From positions 1 through 64,000 of the forward strand of contig NZ_LWCS01000029.1 of assembly GCF_001650495.1 (NCBI RefSeq): 64,000 nt of DNA, in the 5' to 3' direction. Position numbers and translations under genes: made by a program. This DNA is from Mycolicibacterium iranicum (GTDB lineage Bacteria > Actinomycetota > Actinomycetes > Mycobacteriales > Mycobacteriaceae). The notes under the pieces are model-generated. The model worked only from the letters and a program-made list of their open reading frames with translations. It was not told the DNA's origin and did not search any database. Numbering within the stretch: the stretch's first letter is position 1; every line of letters begins with the position of its first letter. This document shows positions 1 through 8,796 of this stretch, piece after piece.

Positions 1-1971
1 GTTGACGCCGTCGTGGTCGTGCGCGACGCCGACGGCCGGCTGCGCGACCTCTCCTGGGTTCCCGATGCCGACGCCGACGTCGAACCGGTCGCGGCCAACA
101 CCGACGACGGGCGTAGCGTGATCCGGCACTCCGCCGCGCACGTGCTGGCCCAGGCGGTGCAGGAGCTGTTCCCCGAAGCCAAGCTGGGTATCGGACCGCC
201 CATCACGGACGGCTTCTACTACGACTTCGATGTCGCCGAGCCGTTCACCCCAGATGATCTCGCGGCACTTGAGAAAAAGATGCGCCAGATCGTCAAGGAC
301 GGACAGCTGTTCTCCCGTCGCGTCTTCGAGTCCAAGGATCAGGCGCGGCAAGAGCTGGCAGGCGAGCCCTACAAGCTGGAGCTCATCGACGACAAAGCCG
401 GCGCTGACGATCCGGAGGTCATGGAAGTCGGCGGCGACGAGCTCACCGCCTACGACAACCTCAATCCCCGCACCCGCGAACGGGTTTGGGGTGATCTCTG
501 CCGCGGTCCGCACATTCCGACCACCCGTTACATACCGGCCTTCAAGCTGACCCGCAGCTCGGCTGCGTACTGGCGCGGTGATCAGAGCAATGCGAGTCTG
601 CAGCGCATCTATGGCACTGCGTGGGAGTCCCAGGATGCGCTCGACCATCACCTCGAACTGCTGGAGGAAGCGCAGCGGCGCGACCACCGCAAGCTCGGCG
701 TCGAACTTGACCTCTTCAGCTTCCCGGACGAATTGGGTTCGGGCCTTCCGGTTTTCCATCCCAGGGGTGGAGTGGTACGCCGTGAACTTGAGGAGTACTC
801 GCGGAGCAAGCACATCGAGGCCGGCTACGAGTTCGTCAACACTCCGCACATCACCAAAGAGCAGCTCTACATCACCTCGGGCCATCTCGAGTGGTACGCC
901 GACGGCATGTTCCCGCCGATGCACATCGACGCGGAGTACAACGAGGACGGCACGGTCCGCAAGCCGGGGCAGGACTATTACCTCAAGCCCATGAACTGCC
1001 CGATGCACCATTTGATCTATCGTTCCCGCGGGCGGTCGTATCGTGAACTTCCGTTGCGGCTCTTCGAGTTCGGCAGCGTGTACCGCTACGAGAAGTCGGG
1101 GGTCGTGCACGGCCTGACCCGGGTGCGCGGGATGACTCAGGACGATGCGCACATCTACACCACCCGCGAGGAGATGCGCGAAGAGCTGACGAGGATCCTG
1201 CAGTTCGTCCTCGAGTTGCTCGCCGACTACGGACTCGACGACTTCTATCTCGAGCTTTCCACCAAGGATCCGGAGAAGTTCGTCGGCTCCGACGAGATCT
1301 GGGAGGAGGCCACCGACACGCTGCGGGAGGTGGGCGAGGCCTCAGGCCTGGAGCTGGTGCCCGATCCGGGCGGGGCGGCGTTCTACGGCCCGAAGATCTC
1401 GGTGCAGGTCCGCGATGCGTTGGGCCGAAGCTGGCAGATGTCGACGATCCAGCTCGACTTCAACATGCCCGACCGCTTCGAACTCGAATACACCGCAGCC
1501 GACGGGACCCGCAAGCGCCCCGTGCTGATCCACCGCGCGCTGTTCGGCTCGATCGAGCGATTCTTCGGCATTCTGACCGAGCACTACGCCGGCGCCTTCC
1601 CAGCATGGCTGGCGCCGGTGCAGGTGGTGGGAATCCCTGTGGCAGAGGCCCATTCCGCATACCTCGACGGGATCGCGGCCGACCTGCGTAAGCGCGGCAT
1701 CCGCGTCGAGGTCGACGCCGGAGACGACCGGATGGCGAAGAAGATCGTCAACCACACCAATCAAAAGGTGCCGTTCATGCTCCTCGCGGGTGACCGAGAC
1801 GTGGAGGCGGGCGCGGTGAGCTTCCGGTTCGGTGACCGCACCCAGATCAACGGGGTGCCGCGCGGGCAGGCGGTCGAGACCATACTGGAGTGGGTGAGAC
1901 GGCGTGAGAACGCCACCCCCACAGCGGAACTCGTCGAGATCCAGGCAGGTTCGCGAGCGGGTGAGGGGTGA
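1..1971 (+). CDS. thrS: Threonyl-tRNA synthetase (5'-truncated by window edge)
   Basis: Charges tRNA-Thr with threonine in the cytoplasm (class II aminoacyl-tRNA synthetase). The frame is open from base 1, and the first residues (VDAVVVVRDADGRLRDLSW) are the end of a TGS-like N-terminal domain, so the true start lies upstream; the GTG at 13 is not the real start. About 656 residues are visible. In order: the second additional (editing) domain with an HSAAHVLAQAV segment near residue 43, the catalytic core with class II motifs (NCPMHHLIYRS, the FGSVYRYEKSG motif 2, PVLIHRALFGSIERF motif 3), then an anticodon-binding domain. The stop at 1969-1971 lies one base before the GTG of the next gene, which indicates co-transcription. 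Identity is very secure. Confidence 0.97.
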   Translation, partial: VDAVVVVRDADGRLRDLSWVPDADADVEPVAANTDDGRSVIRHSAAHVLAQAVQELFPEAKLGIGPPITDGFYYDFDVAEPFTPDDLAALEKKMRQIVKDGQLFSRRVFESKDQARQELAGEPYKLELIDDKAGADDPEVMEVGGDELTAYDNLNPRTRERVWGDLCRGPHIPTTRYIPAFKLTRSSAAYWRGDQSNASLQRIYGTAWESQDALDHHLELLEEAQRRDHRKLGVELDLFSFPDELGSGLPVFHPRGGVVRRELEEYSRSKHIEAGYEFVNTPHITKEQLYITSGHLEWYADGMFPPMHIDAEYNEDGTVRKPGQDYYLKPMNCPMHHLIYRSRGRSYRELPLRLFEFGSVYRYEKSGVVHGLTRVRGMTQDDAHIYTTREEMREELTRILQFVLELLADYGLDDFYLELSTKDPEKFVGSDEIWEEATDTLREVGEASGLELVPDPGGAAFYGPKISVQVRDALGRSWQMSTIQLDFNMPDRFELEYTAADGTRKRPVLIHRALFGSIERFFGILTEHYAGAFPAWLAPVQVVGIPVAEAHSAYLDGIAADLRKRGIRVEVDAGDDRMAKKIVNHTNQKVPFMLLAGDRDVEAGAVSFRFGDRTQINGVPRGQAVETILEWVRRRENATPTAELVEIQAGSRAGEG

Positions 1972-1972
1972 C

Positions 1973-2521
1973 GTGGATCCCGAGGAAACGATCGTAGACC
2001 GCGGTGTCGGCGATCCAGACCATCTCCAGCGGCTCTGGACACCGCACCGGATGACCTACATCGCCGATGCCGTCAAAGTGGGCTCGGCGTCCTCATCGGA
2101 ACCGTTCACCGACATCCCGAACATGTCCGACGAGGACGGGCTCGTGGTGGCGCGCGGTGAACTCGTCTACGCGGTCCTCAATCTTTACCCCTACAACCCC
2201 GGCCACCTGATGGTGGTGCCCTACCGGCGGGTGGCGGAGCTGGAAAACCTCACCGACGCCGAGAGCGCCGAACTGATGGCGTTCACGCAGAAGGCGATTC
2301 GCGTGATGAAGGCGGTGTCGCGTCCGCACGGCTTCAATGTCGGCCTCAACCTCGGCACATCCGCGGGTGGGTCGCTCTCGGAGCATCTGCACATGCACGT
2401 CGTGCCGCGTTGGGGTGGGGACGCCAACTTCATCACCGTCATCGGGGACTCCAAGGTCATACCCCAGCTGCTTCGGGACACCCGCAAGCTCCTGGCCACC
2501 GAGTGGGACAACCAGAAGTGA
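1973..2521 (+). CDS. HIT-family Ap4A phosphorylase / ATP adenylyltransferase
   Basis: A 182-aa histidine-triad protein. The M. tuberculosis orthologue (Rv2613c, from memory) is a diadenosine tetraphosphate phosphorylase that splits Ap4A to ATP and ADP with phosphate. The triad HLHMHVV is at residues 138-144, with H142 the likely nucleophile. A PYNPGHLMVVPYR segment near 73-85 is typical of the family. The GTG at 1973 is chosen because a GAGGGG ribosome site sits just upstream and the translation aligns with the family N-terminus (DRGV...LQRLWTP); a longer frame back to 1904 would overlap thrS by 68 bp. Its stop overlaps the next start (GTGA, 2518-2521), so translation is probably coupled to pgsA. 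Confidence 0.93.
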   Translation: MDPEETIVDRGVGDPDHLQRLWTPHRMTYIADAVKVGSASSSEPFTDIPNMSDEDGLVVARGELVYAVLNLYPYNPGHLMVVPYRRVAELENLTDAESAELMAFTQKAIRVMKAVSRPHGFNVGLNLGTSAGGSLSEHLHMHVVPRWGGDANFITVIGDSKVIPQLLRDTRKLLATEWDNQK

Positions 2522-3186
2522 GCGACTTCTACTTGATGACCCGCGCGGCCTACGCGAAACTCTCGCGGCCGGTGGCCAAAGGGGCGCTGAAGGTGGGGCT
2601 CACCCCCGACAGCGTGACGATCCTCGGCACCGCGGGTTCGGTGCTCGGCGCGCTGACCCTCTTCCCGATCGGGCAACTGTGGTGGGGAGCCTTCACGGTC
2701 TTCGTTTTCGTGCTCGCCGACATGCTTGATGGCGCCATGGCCCGGGAACGCGGCGGAGGCACCAGATTCGGAGCGGTGCTCGATGCGACCTGCGACCGGA
2801 TCAGCGACGGCGCGATCTTCTGCGGGCTGCTGTGGTGGGCGGCGTTCGGTCTGCACAGTGCCGAGCTCGTGGTCGCCACAATGATCTGTCTGGTTTCCTC
2901 TCAGGTCATTTCGTACATCAAGGCCCGCGCCGAGGCCAGCGGCCTCTCCGGCGACGGCGGCCTGATCGAGCGGCCGGAGCGACTGGTCATCGTGCTGGTG
3001 GGGGCAGGGCTGTCGGGCCTGCCCTTCATTCCCGACGTGCTTCTCGATGTCGCGATGTGGCTACTTGCGGTCACGAGTGTGGTGACGATCGGTCAGCGGC
3101 TGCACAGTGTCCGCACCTCCGGGGCGGCGATGGAGCCGCTGACGCCGGCCGATGCCGGCGACAAGCCGGAGACCACCGAGCAATGA
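2518..3186 (+). CDS. pgsA: Phosphatidylinositol phosphate synthase (CDP-alcohol phosphatidyltransferase)
   Basis: A 222-aa integral membrane enzyme. It joins CDP-diacylglycerol to inositol-3-phosphate to give phosphatidylinositol phosphate, the base of PIMs, LM and LAM. The CDP-alcohol phosphotransferase signature D-x2-DG-x2-AR-x8-G-x3-D-x3-D spans residues 68-93, with all four Asp present (D68, D71, D89, D93). Several hydrophobic helices cover about residues 33-195. The start GTG overlaps the stop of the HIT gene, and the stop overlaps the ATG of patA by four bases (ATGA). Position next to patA and pimA fixes the substrate class as phosphoinositides rather than phosphatidylglycerol. Confidence 0.95.
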   Translation: MSDFYLMTRAAYAKLSRPVAKGALKVGLTPDSVTILGTAGSVLGALTLFPIGQLWWGAFTVFVFVLADMLDGAMARERGGGTRFGAVLDATCDRISDGAIFCGLLWWAAFGLHSAELVVATMICLVSSQVISYIKARAEASGLSGDGGLIERPERLVIVLVGAGLSGLPFIPDVLLDVAMWLLAVTSVVTIGQRLHSVRTSGAAMEPLTPADAGDKPETTEQ

Positions 3187-4139
3187 CACAGCAACCGGGC
3201 GGATCGGGTCTCAACGCCACGCGTCTGCTCACGGTGCCGTCGTCGGTCGGTGGCCACCTCAGCGACTGGGGCTATGCGGCGGGCTGGCGACTGGTCCGCG
3301 CTGCCCCGGAGTTCTTGGCGCGCAATGCTTTCGATGCGGGCGCGTTGTGGGCGTCGCGCAACGGGGGTCCCGATCAGCTCCGCAAGAACCTCGCCCGGGT
3401 CACCGGCACCACCCCCGGTCACGTTCCCGATTCGCTGATGCGGGCCTCGCTGGCCTCCTACGCGAGGTACTGGCGTGAGGCGTTCCGGCTGCCGTCGATG
3501 GACCACACCGAACTGGGCCGTGAGCTGTGGGTCGACGACATCGAAAAAGTCTTCGCGTCCCTGGGCGCCGGCAATGGTGCGGTGCTCGCGCTTCCCCACA
3601 GCGGGAACTGGGACATGGCCGGGGTGTGGTTGGCGCAGAATTACGGCACTTTTGCGACGGTGGCAGAACGCCTGAAACCGGAGTCGCTGTACCAGCGGTT
3701 CCTTGCCTACCGGGAGAGCCTGGGTTTTCACGTGGTACCGGCGTCGGGCGGCGAGCGCCCGGCGTACGACGTGGTGCGCGACTGGCTCCGCGACAACGGC
3801 ATCGTCTGCCTGATGGCGGACAGGGATCTCAGCCGTCGCGGCGTCGAGGTCGACTTCTTCGGTGAGGCGACGCGTCTGCCCGCCGGACCCGCCAAACTCG
3901 CCATCGAGACCGGCGCGGCCCTCTTCCCGGCGCACTGCTGGTTCGAAGGGCCTGGCTGGCGGACAAAGATCTACCCTCAGATCGACACGTCCTCCGGTGA
4001 CGTCACCGCGATCACGCAGGCGCTGGCTGACCAGTTCGCCACGAACATCGCGGCTCATCCAGAGGACTGGCACATGATGCAGCCTCAGTGGATCGTCGAT
4101 CTGTCCGACGAACGCAGGGCCCGACTGGCGGGCCGGTGA
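3183..4139 (+). CDS. patA: Phosphatidylinositol mannoside acyltransferase
   Basis: A 318-aa membrane-associated acyltransferase of the LpxL/HtrB-like family. It palmitoylates the 2-linked mannose of PIM1/PIM2 on the cytoplasmic face of the membrane. The HX4D motif HSGNWD begins at H139 and includes the catalytic His. The conserved RDLSRRGVEVDFFG segment follows around residue 204. The ATG at 3183 overlaps the pgsA stop (ATGA). A longer in-frame extension back to 2832 lies entirely over pgsA and is rejected. It lies four bases upstream of pimA, so acylation and mannosylation genes are co-expressed. Confidence 0.94.
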   Translation: MTQQPGGSGLNATRLLTVPSSVGGHLSDWGYAAGWRLVRAAPEFLARNAFDAGALWASRNGGPDQLRKNLARVTGTTPGHVPDSLMRASLASYARYWREAFRLPSMDHTELGRELWVDDIEKVFASLGAGNGAVLALPHSGNWDMAGVWLAQNYGTFATVAERLKPESLYQRFLAYRESLGFHVVPASGGERPAYDVVRDWLRDNGIVCLMADRDLSRRGVEVDFFGEATRLPAGPAKLAIETGAALFPAHCWFEGPGWRTKIYPQIDTSSGDVTAITQALADQFATNIAAHPEDWHMMQPQWIVDLSDERRARLAGR

Positions 4140-4143
4140 CCTG

Positions 4144-5274
4144 ATGCGCATCGGGATGGTCTGCCCGTACTCGTTCGATGTGCCCGGTGGCGTGCAGTCG
4201 CACGTGTTGCAGCTGGCGACCGTGATGCGCGCCGGCGGACACGAGGTCAGCGTGCTCGCGCCCGCCTCGCCTGAGGCCGAAGGATCGCTGCCCGATTTCG
4301 TCGTCTCGGGGGGTAAGGCGATACCCATTCCCTACAACGGGTCGGTAGCGCGGTTGCGCTTTGGGCCTGCCACCCACCGCAAAGTCAAACGGTGGTTGCA
4401 GCAGGGCCAGTTCGACGTGCTGCATCTGCACGAGCCGAACGCCCCCAGCCTGTCGATGCTGGCCCTGAACATCGCACAGGGCCCGATCGTCGCCACCTTC
4501 CACACGTCGACGACGAAATCGTTGACGCTGTCGGTGTTCGAGCCGTTCCTGAGGCCGATGCACGAGAAGATCGTCGGGCGCATCGCCGTCTCGGACCTCG
4601 CGCGCCGCTGGCAGATGGAGGCGCTCGGAAGCGATGCCGTGCAGATTCCCAACGGCGTGGACGTCGACAGCTTCGCCTCGGCACCGCTTCTTCCCGGCTA
4701 TCCGCGGCCTGGCAGGTCGGTGCTGTTCCTGGGCCGGTTCGATGAACCACGCAAAGGCATGAGCGTTCTGCTCGGCGCGCTGCCTGCCATCGTCGAGCGC
4801 TTCCCCGACATCGAGATCCTCGTCGTCGGTCGCGGCGACGAGGACGAGCTGCGTGCGGCGGCGGGCCCGAATGCCGGCCATCTGCGCTTCCTGGGACAGG
4901 TCGCCGATGCGGAGAAGGCCTCGGCTATGCGCAGCGCCGATGTGTACTGCGCGCCCAACACTGGCGGCGAGAGCTTCGGCATCGTGCTGGTCGAGGCCAT
5001 GGCCGCAGGCACTGCCGTGGTGGCCAGCGACCTGGATGCGTTCAGGCGCGTCCTCAACAACGGCGAGGCGGGAAGGCTGGTGGCCGTCGCAGATCCCAAC
5101 TCGCTGTCGCAGGGGCTGATCGACGTGCTGTCCGATGACGCCGTGAGGCAGCGCTACATCGCGTGCGCTGCGGAGGCGGTGCACCGCTACGACTGGTCGG
5201 TGGTCGCGGCCCAGATCATGCGGGTGTACGAGACAGTCGCGGGGGCGGGCGTGAAGGTGCAGGTCGAGTCATGA
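4144..5274 (+). CDS. pimA: Phosphatidylinositol alpha-mannosyltransferase PimA
   Basis: A 376-aa GT4/GT-B glycosyltransferase. It transfers mannose from GDP-mannose to the 2-position of inositol in phosphatidylinositol, the first committed step of PIM synthesis at the inner membrane leaflet. Visible are the N-terminal CPYSFDVPGGVQSHV loop (acceptor site), an HLHEPNAPS segment, the GRFDEPRKG nucleotide-sugar loop after the domain linker, and the EX7E motif in GESFGIVLVEAMAAG near residue 280. Length matches the family. The stop at 5272-5274 sits inside an ATGA overlap with a tiny ORF in the MIRU-like element that follows. Confidence 0.96.
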   Translation: MRIGMVCPYSFDVPGGVQSHVLQLATVMRAGGHEVSVLAPASPEAEGSLPDFVVSGGKAIPIPYNGSVARLRFGPATHRKVKRWLQQGQFDVLHLHEPNAPSLSMLALNIAQGPIVATFHTSTTKSLTLSVFEPFLRPMHEKIVGRIAVSDLARRWQMEALGSDAVQIPNGVDVDSFASAPLLPGYPRPGRSVLFLGRFDEPRKGMSVLLGALPAIVERFPDIEILVVGRGDEDELRAAAGPNAGHLRFLGQVADAEKASAMRSADVYCAPNTGGESFGIVLVEAMAAGTAVVASDLDAFRRVLNNGEAGRLVAVADPNSLSQGLIDVLSDDAVRQRYIACAAEAVHRYDWSVVAAQIMRVYETVAGAGVKVQVES

Positions 5275-5333
5275 GGCGTTGGGGGCACCTCCCGCTTGCG
5301 GGGGAGAGCGCAGCAACCGGGGGATCGACTTGA
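5271..5333 (+). repeat. MIRU-like interspersed element with a coupled 20-codon mini-ORF
   Basis: About 60 bp separate pimA from the Nudix gene. The segment carries a GC hairpin (CTCCCGC TT GC..GGGAG, 5289-5306) followed by GAGAGCGCAGCAACC. It contains an ATG-initiated 20-codon ORF whose start overlaps the pimA stop (ATGA, 5271-5274) and whose stop overlaps the TTG start of the next gene (TTGA, 5330-5333). Overlapping codons at both ends, a small in-frame ORF and an intra-operonic location are the hallmarks described for mycobacterial interspersed repetitive units. Membership is inferred from structure, since no second copy was found in this window. Confidence 0.5.
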
Positions 5334-6373
5334 TCCCGTGGGTGACGGCGGTCGTCATCGCTGTCGCGGTGGCCGCTCTGCTGCTGATTCTCGCCTGGGC
5401 CTACCAAACCGCCAACCGGCTGGACAGGTTGCACGTCCGGTACGACCTGTCGTGGCAGGCCCTCGACGGCGCCCTGGCCCGGCGGGCCGTCGTCGCCCGA
5501 GCGGTGGCCGTCGAGGCGTACGGCGGGGGACCGGAGGGCAGGCGGCTCGCCGCGTTGGCCGACTCCGCCGAACGGGCCCCCCGCCAGGCACGCGAGGCGG
5601 CGGAGAACGAGCTGTCGGCTGCGCTCGCGCGGGTCAACCCGTCGTCGCTGGCGGTCGCGCTCGTCGCGGAACTAGCCGACGCCGAGGCGCGTGTCCTTCT
5701 GGCGCGTCGCTTCCACAACGACGCCGTGCGCGACACGCTCGCGCTGCGAGAGCGCACCCTGGTGCGGATTCTGCGCCTGGGCGGAACTGCTGCGCTGCCA
5801 ACCTATTTCGAGATCGCCGAGGGAGGCGAGGAGTCGGCGCGCGAGCCCGCGCCCGCGCGCAGGCGCACCTCGGCGCGGATCGTGCTGCTCGACGAGTACG
5901 GCGCTGTGCTGCTGCTGTGCGGATCGGATCCGGCCGGTGCCGGTGGCGAGGCGCCCCCGCCCCGGTGGTGGTTCACGATCGGCGGCGCGGCTCAGGTCGG
6001 TGAATCGCTGGTCCAGGCTGCCGTGCGAGAACTCGAGGAGGAGACCGGGCTGCTCGTCGCGCCCGAGGCGATGGTCGGGCCGGTGTGGCGCCGCGATGCG
6101 ATCATCGATTTCAATGGCGCTGTGATCCGCAGCGAGGAGATGTACTTCGTGCACCGCACTCGAAGATTCGAACCCTCCGACGCGGGTAGGTCGGGGCTGG
6201 AGCGCACCTACATTCACGATCACCGTTGGTGCGATGCGACAATGATCGAAAAGCTGGTCGCCAACGGTGAGACCGTGTACCCGCTGCAGCTGGGCGAGCT
6301 TCTCGACGAGGCGAATGCACTGGCCGACGCGCCGGATGCGCTGCAGGCGGGGCCACTGCAGTCGATCCGGTGA
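5330..6373 (+). CDS. Membrane-anchored Nudix hydrolase
   Basis: A 347-aa protein, positionally equivalent to Rv2609c. The TTG at 5330 is preferred over the TTG at 5279. It is preceded by a GGGGGA ribosome site, puts the hydrophobic segment (about residues 4-24) at the very N-terminus, and avoids translating the repeat element. A helical region (about 25-150) follows. The C-terminal Nudix domain has a complete box, GX5EX7REUXEEXGU, in GAAQVGE...RELEEETGL near residue 225. Nudix enzymes cleave nucleoside diphosphates linked to another group; the substrate is unknown. Location in the PIM operon makes a nucleotide-sugar or CDP-lipid by-product plausible, but this is inference. Confidence 0.85.
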   Translation: MIPWVTAVVIAVAVAALLLILAWAYQTANRLDRLHVRYDLSWQALDGALARRAVVARAVAVEAYGGGPEGRRLAALADSAERAPRQAREAAENELSAALARVNPSSLAVALVAELADAEARVLLARRFHNDAVRDTLALRERTLVRILRLGGTAALPTYFEIAEGGEESAREPAPARRRTSARIVLLDEYGAVLLLCGSDPAGAGGEAPPPRWWFTIGGAAQVGESLVQAAVRELEEETGLLVAPEAMVGPVWRRDAIIDFNGAVIRSEEMYFVHRTRRFEPSDAGRSGLERTYIHDHRWCDATMIEKLVANGETVYPLQLGELLDEANALADAPDALQAGPLQSIR

Positions 6374-6438
6374 TCTGCGGATCGAATCGATTTGCGGCCG
6401 CCTTTAGACTGAATCAGTAGCGATTTAAGGAGTAAGCA
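6374..6438 (+). promoter_or_regulatory. Putative pdxS operon promoter region and ribosome site
   Basis: A 65-bp AT-richer gap before pdxS. TAGACT at 6405-6410 is a plausible -10 element; no good -35 is seen at standard spacing. A strong AAGGAG at 6427-6432 precedes the GTG start at 6439 and decides that start. Confidence 0.4.
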
Positions 6439-7344
6439 GTGGAATCCGAAACGCCCGGGGCTCCTGCTCGCGGTACCGCACGGGTGAAGCGCGGCATGGC
6501 CGAGATGCTCAAGGGCGGCGTCATCATGGATGTCGTCACCCCCGAACAGGCACGAATCGCGGAAGGTGCCGGTGCGGTGGCGGTGATGGCGCTCGAACGC
6601 GTGCCCGCCGACATCCGCGCCCAGGGCGGCGTATCGCGGATGAGCGACCCCGACATGATCGAAGGCATCATCGACGCCGTCACCATCCCGGTTATGGCCA
6701 AGGCGCGGATCGGCCACTTCGTGGAGGCACAGATCCTGCAGAGCCTCGGGGTCGACTACGTTGACGAGTCCGAGGTGCTCACACCCGCCGACTACGCCAA
6801 CCACATCGACAAGTGGAAGTTCACCGTTCCGTTCGTGTGCGGTGCCACCAATCTCGGCGAGGCACTTCGGCGCATCACCGAGGGGGCGGCGATGATCCGC
6901 TCCAAGGGTGAGGCCGGCACCGGCGACGTCTCGAACGCGACCACCCACATGCGCAAGATCGGCGGCGAGATCCGCCGGCTGACGTCGCTGTCGGAAGACG
7001 AATTGTACGTCGCGGCAAAGGAATTGCAGGCTCCCTACGACCTGGTCACCGAGGTGGCCCAGGCCGGGAAACTGCCCGTCACGCTGTTCACCGCCGGTGG
7101 TATCGCGACCCCCGCCGACGCGGCGATGATGATGCAGCTCGGCGCCGAGGGTGTGTTCGTAGGCTCAGGGATCTTCAAGTCCGGGAACCCCGCCGAACGC
7201 GCTGCGGCGATCGTCAAGGCCACCACGTTCTACGACGACCCAGACGTGCTGGCCAAGGTGTCGCGCGGGCTCGGTGAGGCCATGGTCGGCATCAACGTCG
7301 ACGACATCCCGGTCCCGCACAGGCTCGCAGAGCGCGGCTGGTAA
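6439..7344 (+). CDS. pdxS: Pyridoxal 5'-phosphate synthase, PdxS subunit
   Basis: A 301-aa TIM-barrel synthase. It builds PLP from ribose 5-phosphate, glyceraldehyde 3-phosphate and ammonia supplied by PdxT, in the DXP-independent B6 pathway. Conserved elements include KRGMAEMLKGGVIMDV with D31, VMAKARIGHF with K88, the GEAGTGDV phosphate loop and GGIATPADAAMMMQLGAEGVFVGSGIF near the C-terminus. The GTG start follows AAGGAG. The thioesterase gene and pdxT follow on the same strand within about 10 bp and one overlapping base, so all three should be one transcript. Confidence 0.97.
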   Translation: MESETPGAPARGTARVKRGMAEMLKGGVIMDVVTPEQARIAEGAGAVAVMALERVPADIRAQGGVSRMSDPDMIEGIIDAVTIPVMAKARIGHFVEAQILQSLGVDYVDESEVLTPADYANHIDKWKFTVPFVCGATNLGEALRRITEGAAMIRSKGEAGTGDVSNATTHMRKIGGEIRRLTSLSEDELYVAAKELQAPYDLVTEVAQAGKLPVTLFTAGGIATPADAAMMMQLGAEGVFVGSGIFKSGNPAERAAAIVKATTFYDDPDVLAKVSRGLGEAMVGINVDDIPVPHRLAERGW

Positions 7345-7354
7345 ACAGACCTGC

Positions 7355-8200
7355 ATGGCGATCGAAGAGATCCTCGACCTGGAGCAGATCGAGGTCAACA
7401 TCTATCGCGGTGGTGTCTTCAGCCCCGAGTCGGGGTTCCTGCAGCGCACCTTCGGCGGCCACGTCGCCGGGCAGTCGCTGGTGTCGGCAGTGCGCACCGT
7501 CGACCCGAAGTTCCAGGTGCACTCGCTGCACGGTTACTTCCTGCGGGCTGGCGACGCGCGCTCGCCGTCGGTGTACACGGTCGAACGGATCCGCGACGGG
7601 GGGTCGTTCTGCACGCGCCGGGTTACGGCGATCCAGCACGGCGAGACGATCTTCTCGATGTCGGCGTCCTTCCAGAGCGACCAGAGCGGCATCGAGCACC
7701 AAGACGCGATGCCGACCGTCGTGCCGCCCGACGGCATCCCCGATTTCAAATCCGTGAGCAAGGTCTTCGACGACGCCAGTTTCCGGCAGTTCGACGAGTG
7801 GGACGTTCGCATCGTTCCCCGGGATCTTCTGAACAAGGTGCCGGGCAAGGCTTCTCAGCAGCAGGTGTGGTTCCGGCACCGGGACCCGCTGCCCGACGAT
7901 CCGGTGCTGCACATCTGCGCACTGGCCTACATGAGCGACCTGACGCTGCTCGGGTCGGCGCAGGTGAACTATCCCGAGGAGCGCAAGCACCTGCAGGTGG
8001 CCTCGCTCGACCACGCGATGTGGTTCATGCGGCCGTTCCGCGCCGACGAATGGCAGCTCTACGACCAGTCGTCGCCGTCGGCATGCGGGGGCCGCTCCCT
8101 GACGCAGGGCAAGATCTTCAATCAGTACGGCGAGATGGTTGCGGCGGTCATGCAGGAGGGCCTGACCCGCTACGCGCGCGATTTCACCCCGAAAAGCTGA
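7355..8200 (+). CDS. tesB: Acyl-CoA thioesterase II (TesB family)
   Basis: A 281-aa double-hotdog thioesterase that hydrolyses acyl-CoA to free acid and CoA. The N-terminal hotdog contains QRTFGGHVAGQSLVSA and HSLHGYFLRAGD. The C-terminal hotdog contains LTLLGSAQVN, SLDHAMWFMRPFRADEWQLYDQ (catalytic Asp in SLDHA) and GGRSLTQGKIF. The ATG at 7355 gives the standard family length; an upstream in-frame extension overlaps pdxS and is rejected. It sits between pdxS and pdxT, as tesB2 does in M. tuberculosis. No metabolic link with B6 synthesis is obvious; the arrangement may only be conserved co-transcription. The last base of its stop is the first base of the pdxT ATG. Confidence 0.93.
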   Translation: MAIEEILDLEQIEVNIYRGGVFSPESGFLQRTFGGHVAGQSLVSAVRTVDPKFQVHSLHGYFLRAGDARSPSVYTVERIRDGGSFCTRRVTAIQHGETIFSMSASFQSDQSGIEHQDAMPTVVPPDGIPDFKSVSKVFDDASFRQFDEWDVRIVPRDLLNKVPGKASQQQVWFRHRDPLPDDPVLHICALAYMSDLTLLGSAQVNYPEERKHLQVASLDHAMWFMRPFRADEWQLYDQSSPSACGGRSLTQGKIFNQYGEMVAAVMQEGLTRYARDFTPKS

Positions 8201-8796
8201 TGGGGACGCCGACTGTCGGGGTGCTCGCCCTGCAGGGCGACACCCGCGAGCACCTCGGGGCGCTGCGTGAGGCGGGCGCCGAGGCCGTCACCGTCCGGCG
8301 CCTGTCCGAGTTGGAGGCCGTCGACGCGCTCGTGATCCCCGGCGGAGAGTCGACCGCAATGAGCCATCTGCTGCGCGAACTGGAGCTGCTGGAACCTCTG
8401 CGCGCGCGCTTGGCCGACGGCATGCCGGCCTACGGGTCGTGCGCGGGGATGATCTTGCTGGCCACCGAGATCGCCGACGCCGGGGTGCCGGGGCGAGAAG
8501 CTCTGCCGCTGGGTGGCATCGATATGACGGTGCGCCGCAACGCTTTCGGACGCCAGGTCGATTCGTTCGAAGACGACATCGAGTTCCGCGGCCTTGACGG
8601 CTTCATGCACGCGGTGTTCATCCGCGCGCCGTGGGTGGAACGAGTCGGTCCCGACGTCGAGGTGCTGGCGCGGGCGGCGGGACATCCCGTCGCGGTGCGG
8701 CAGGGTCGGATGCTGGCGACGGCCTTCCATCCCGAGGTGACGGGCGACCGGCGCGTGCACCGCCTGTTCGTCGAGTCGCTTCTAGCGCAGAGGTAG
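8200..8796 (+). CDS. pdxT: Pyridoxal 5'-phosphate synthase, glutaminase subunit PdxT
   Basis: A 198-aa class I glutamine amidotransferase. It releases ammonia from glutamine and channels it to PdxS. The nucleophile is C81 in YGSCAGM; the His-Glu pair is H177/E179 in AFHPEV. The oxyanion loop IPGGESTAM is at about residues 46-54. The ATG at 8200 overlaps the tesB stop (TGATG). Its 3' end overlaps the convergent acyl-CoA dehydrogenase by 15 bp (8782-8796), leaving no room for a separate terminator. Confidence 0.96.
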   Translation: MGTPTVGVLALQGDTREHLGALREAGAEAVTVRRLSELEAVDALVIPGGESTAMSHLLRELELLEPLRARLADGMPAYGSCAGMILLATEIADAGVPGREALPLGGIDMTVRRNAFGRQVDSFEDDIEFRGLDGFMHAVFIRAPWVERVGPDVEVLARAAGHPVAVRQGRMLATAFHPEVTGDRRVHRLFVESLLAQR

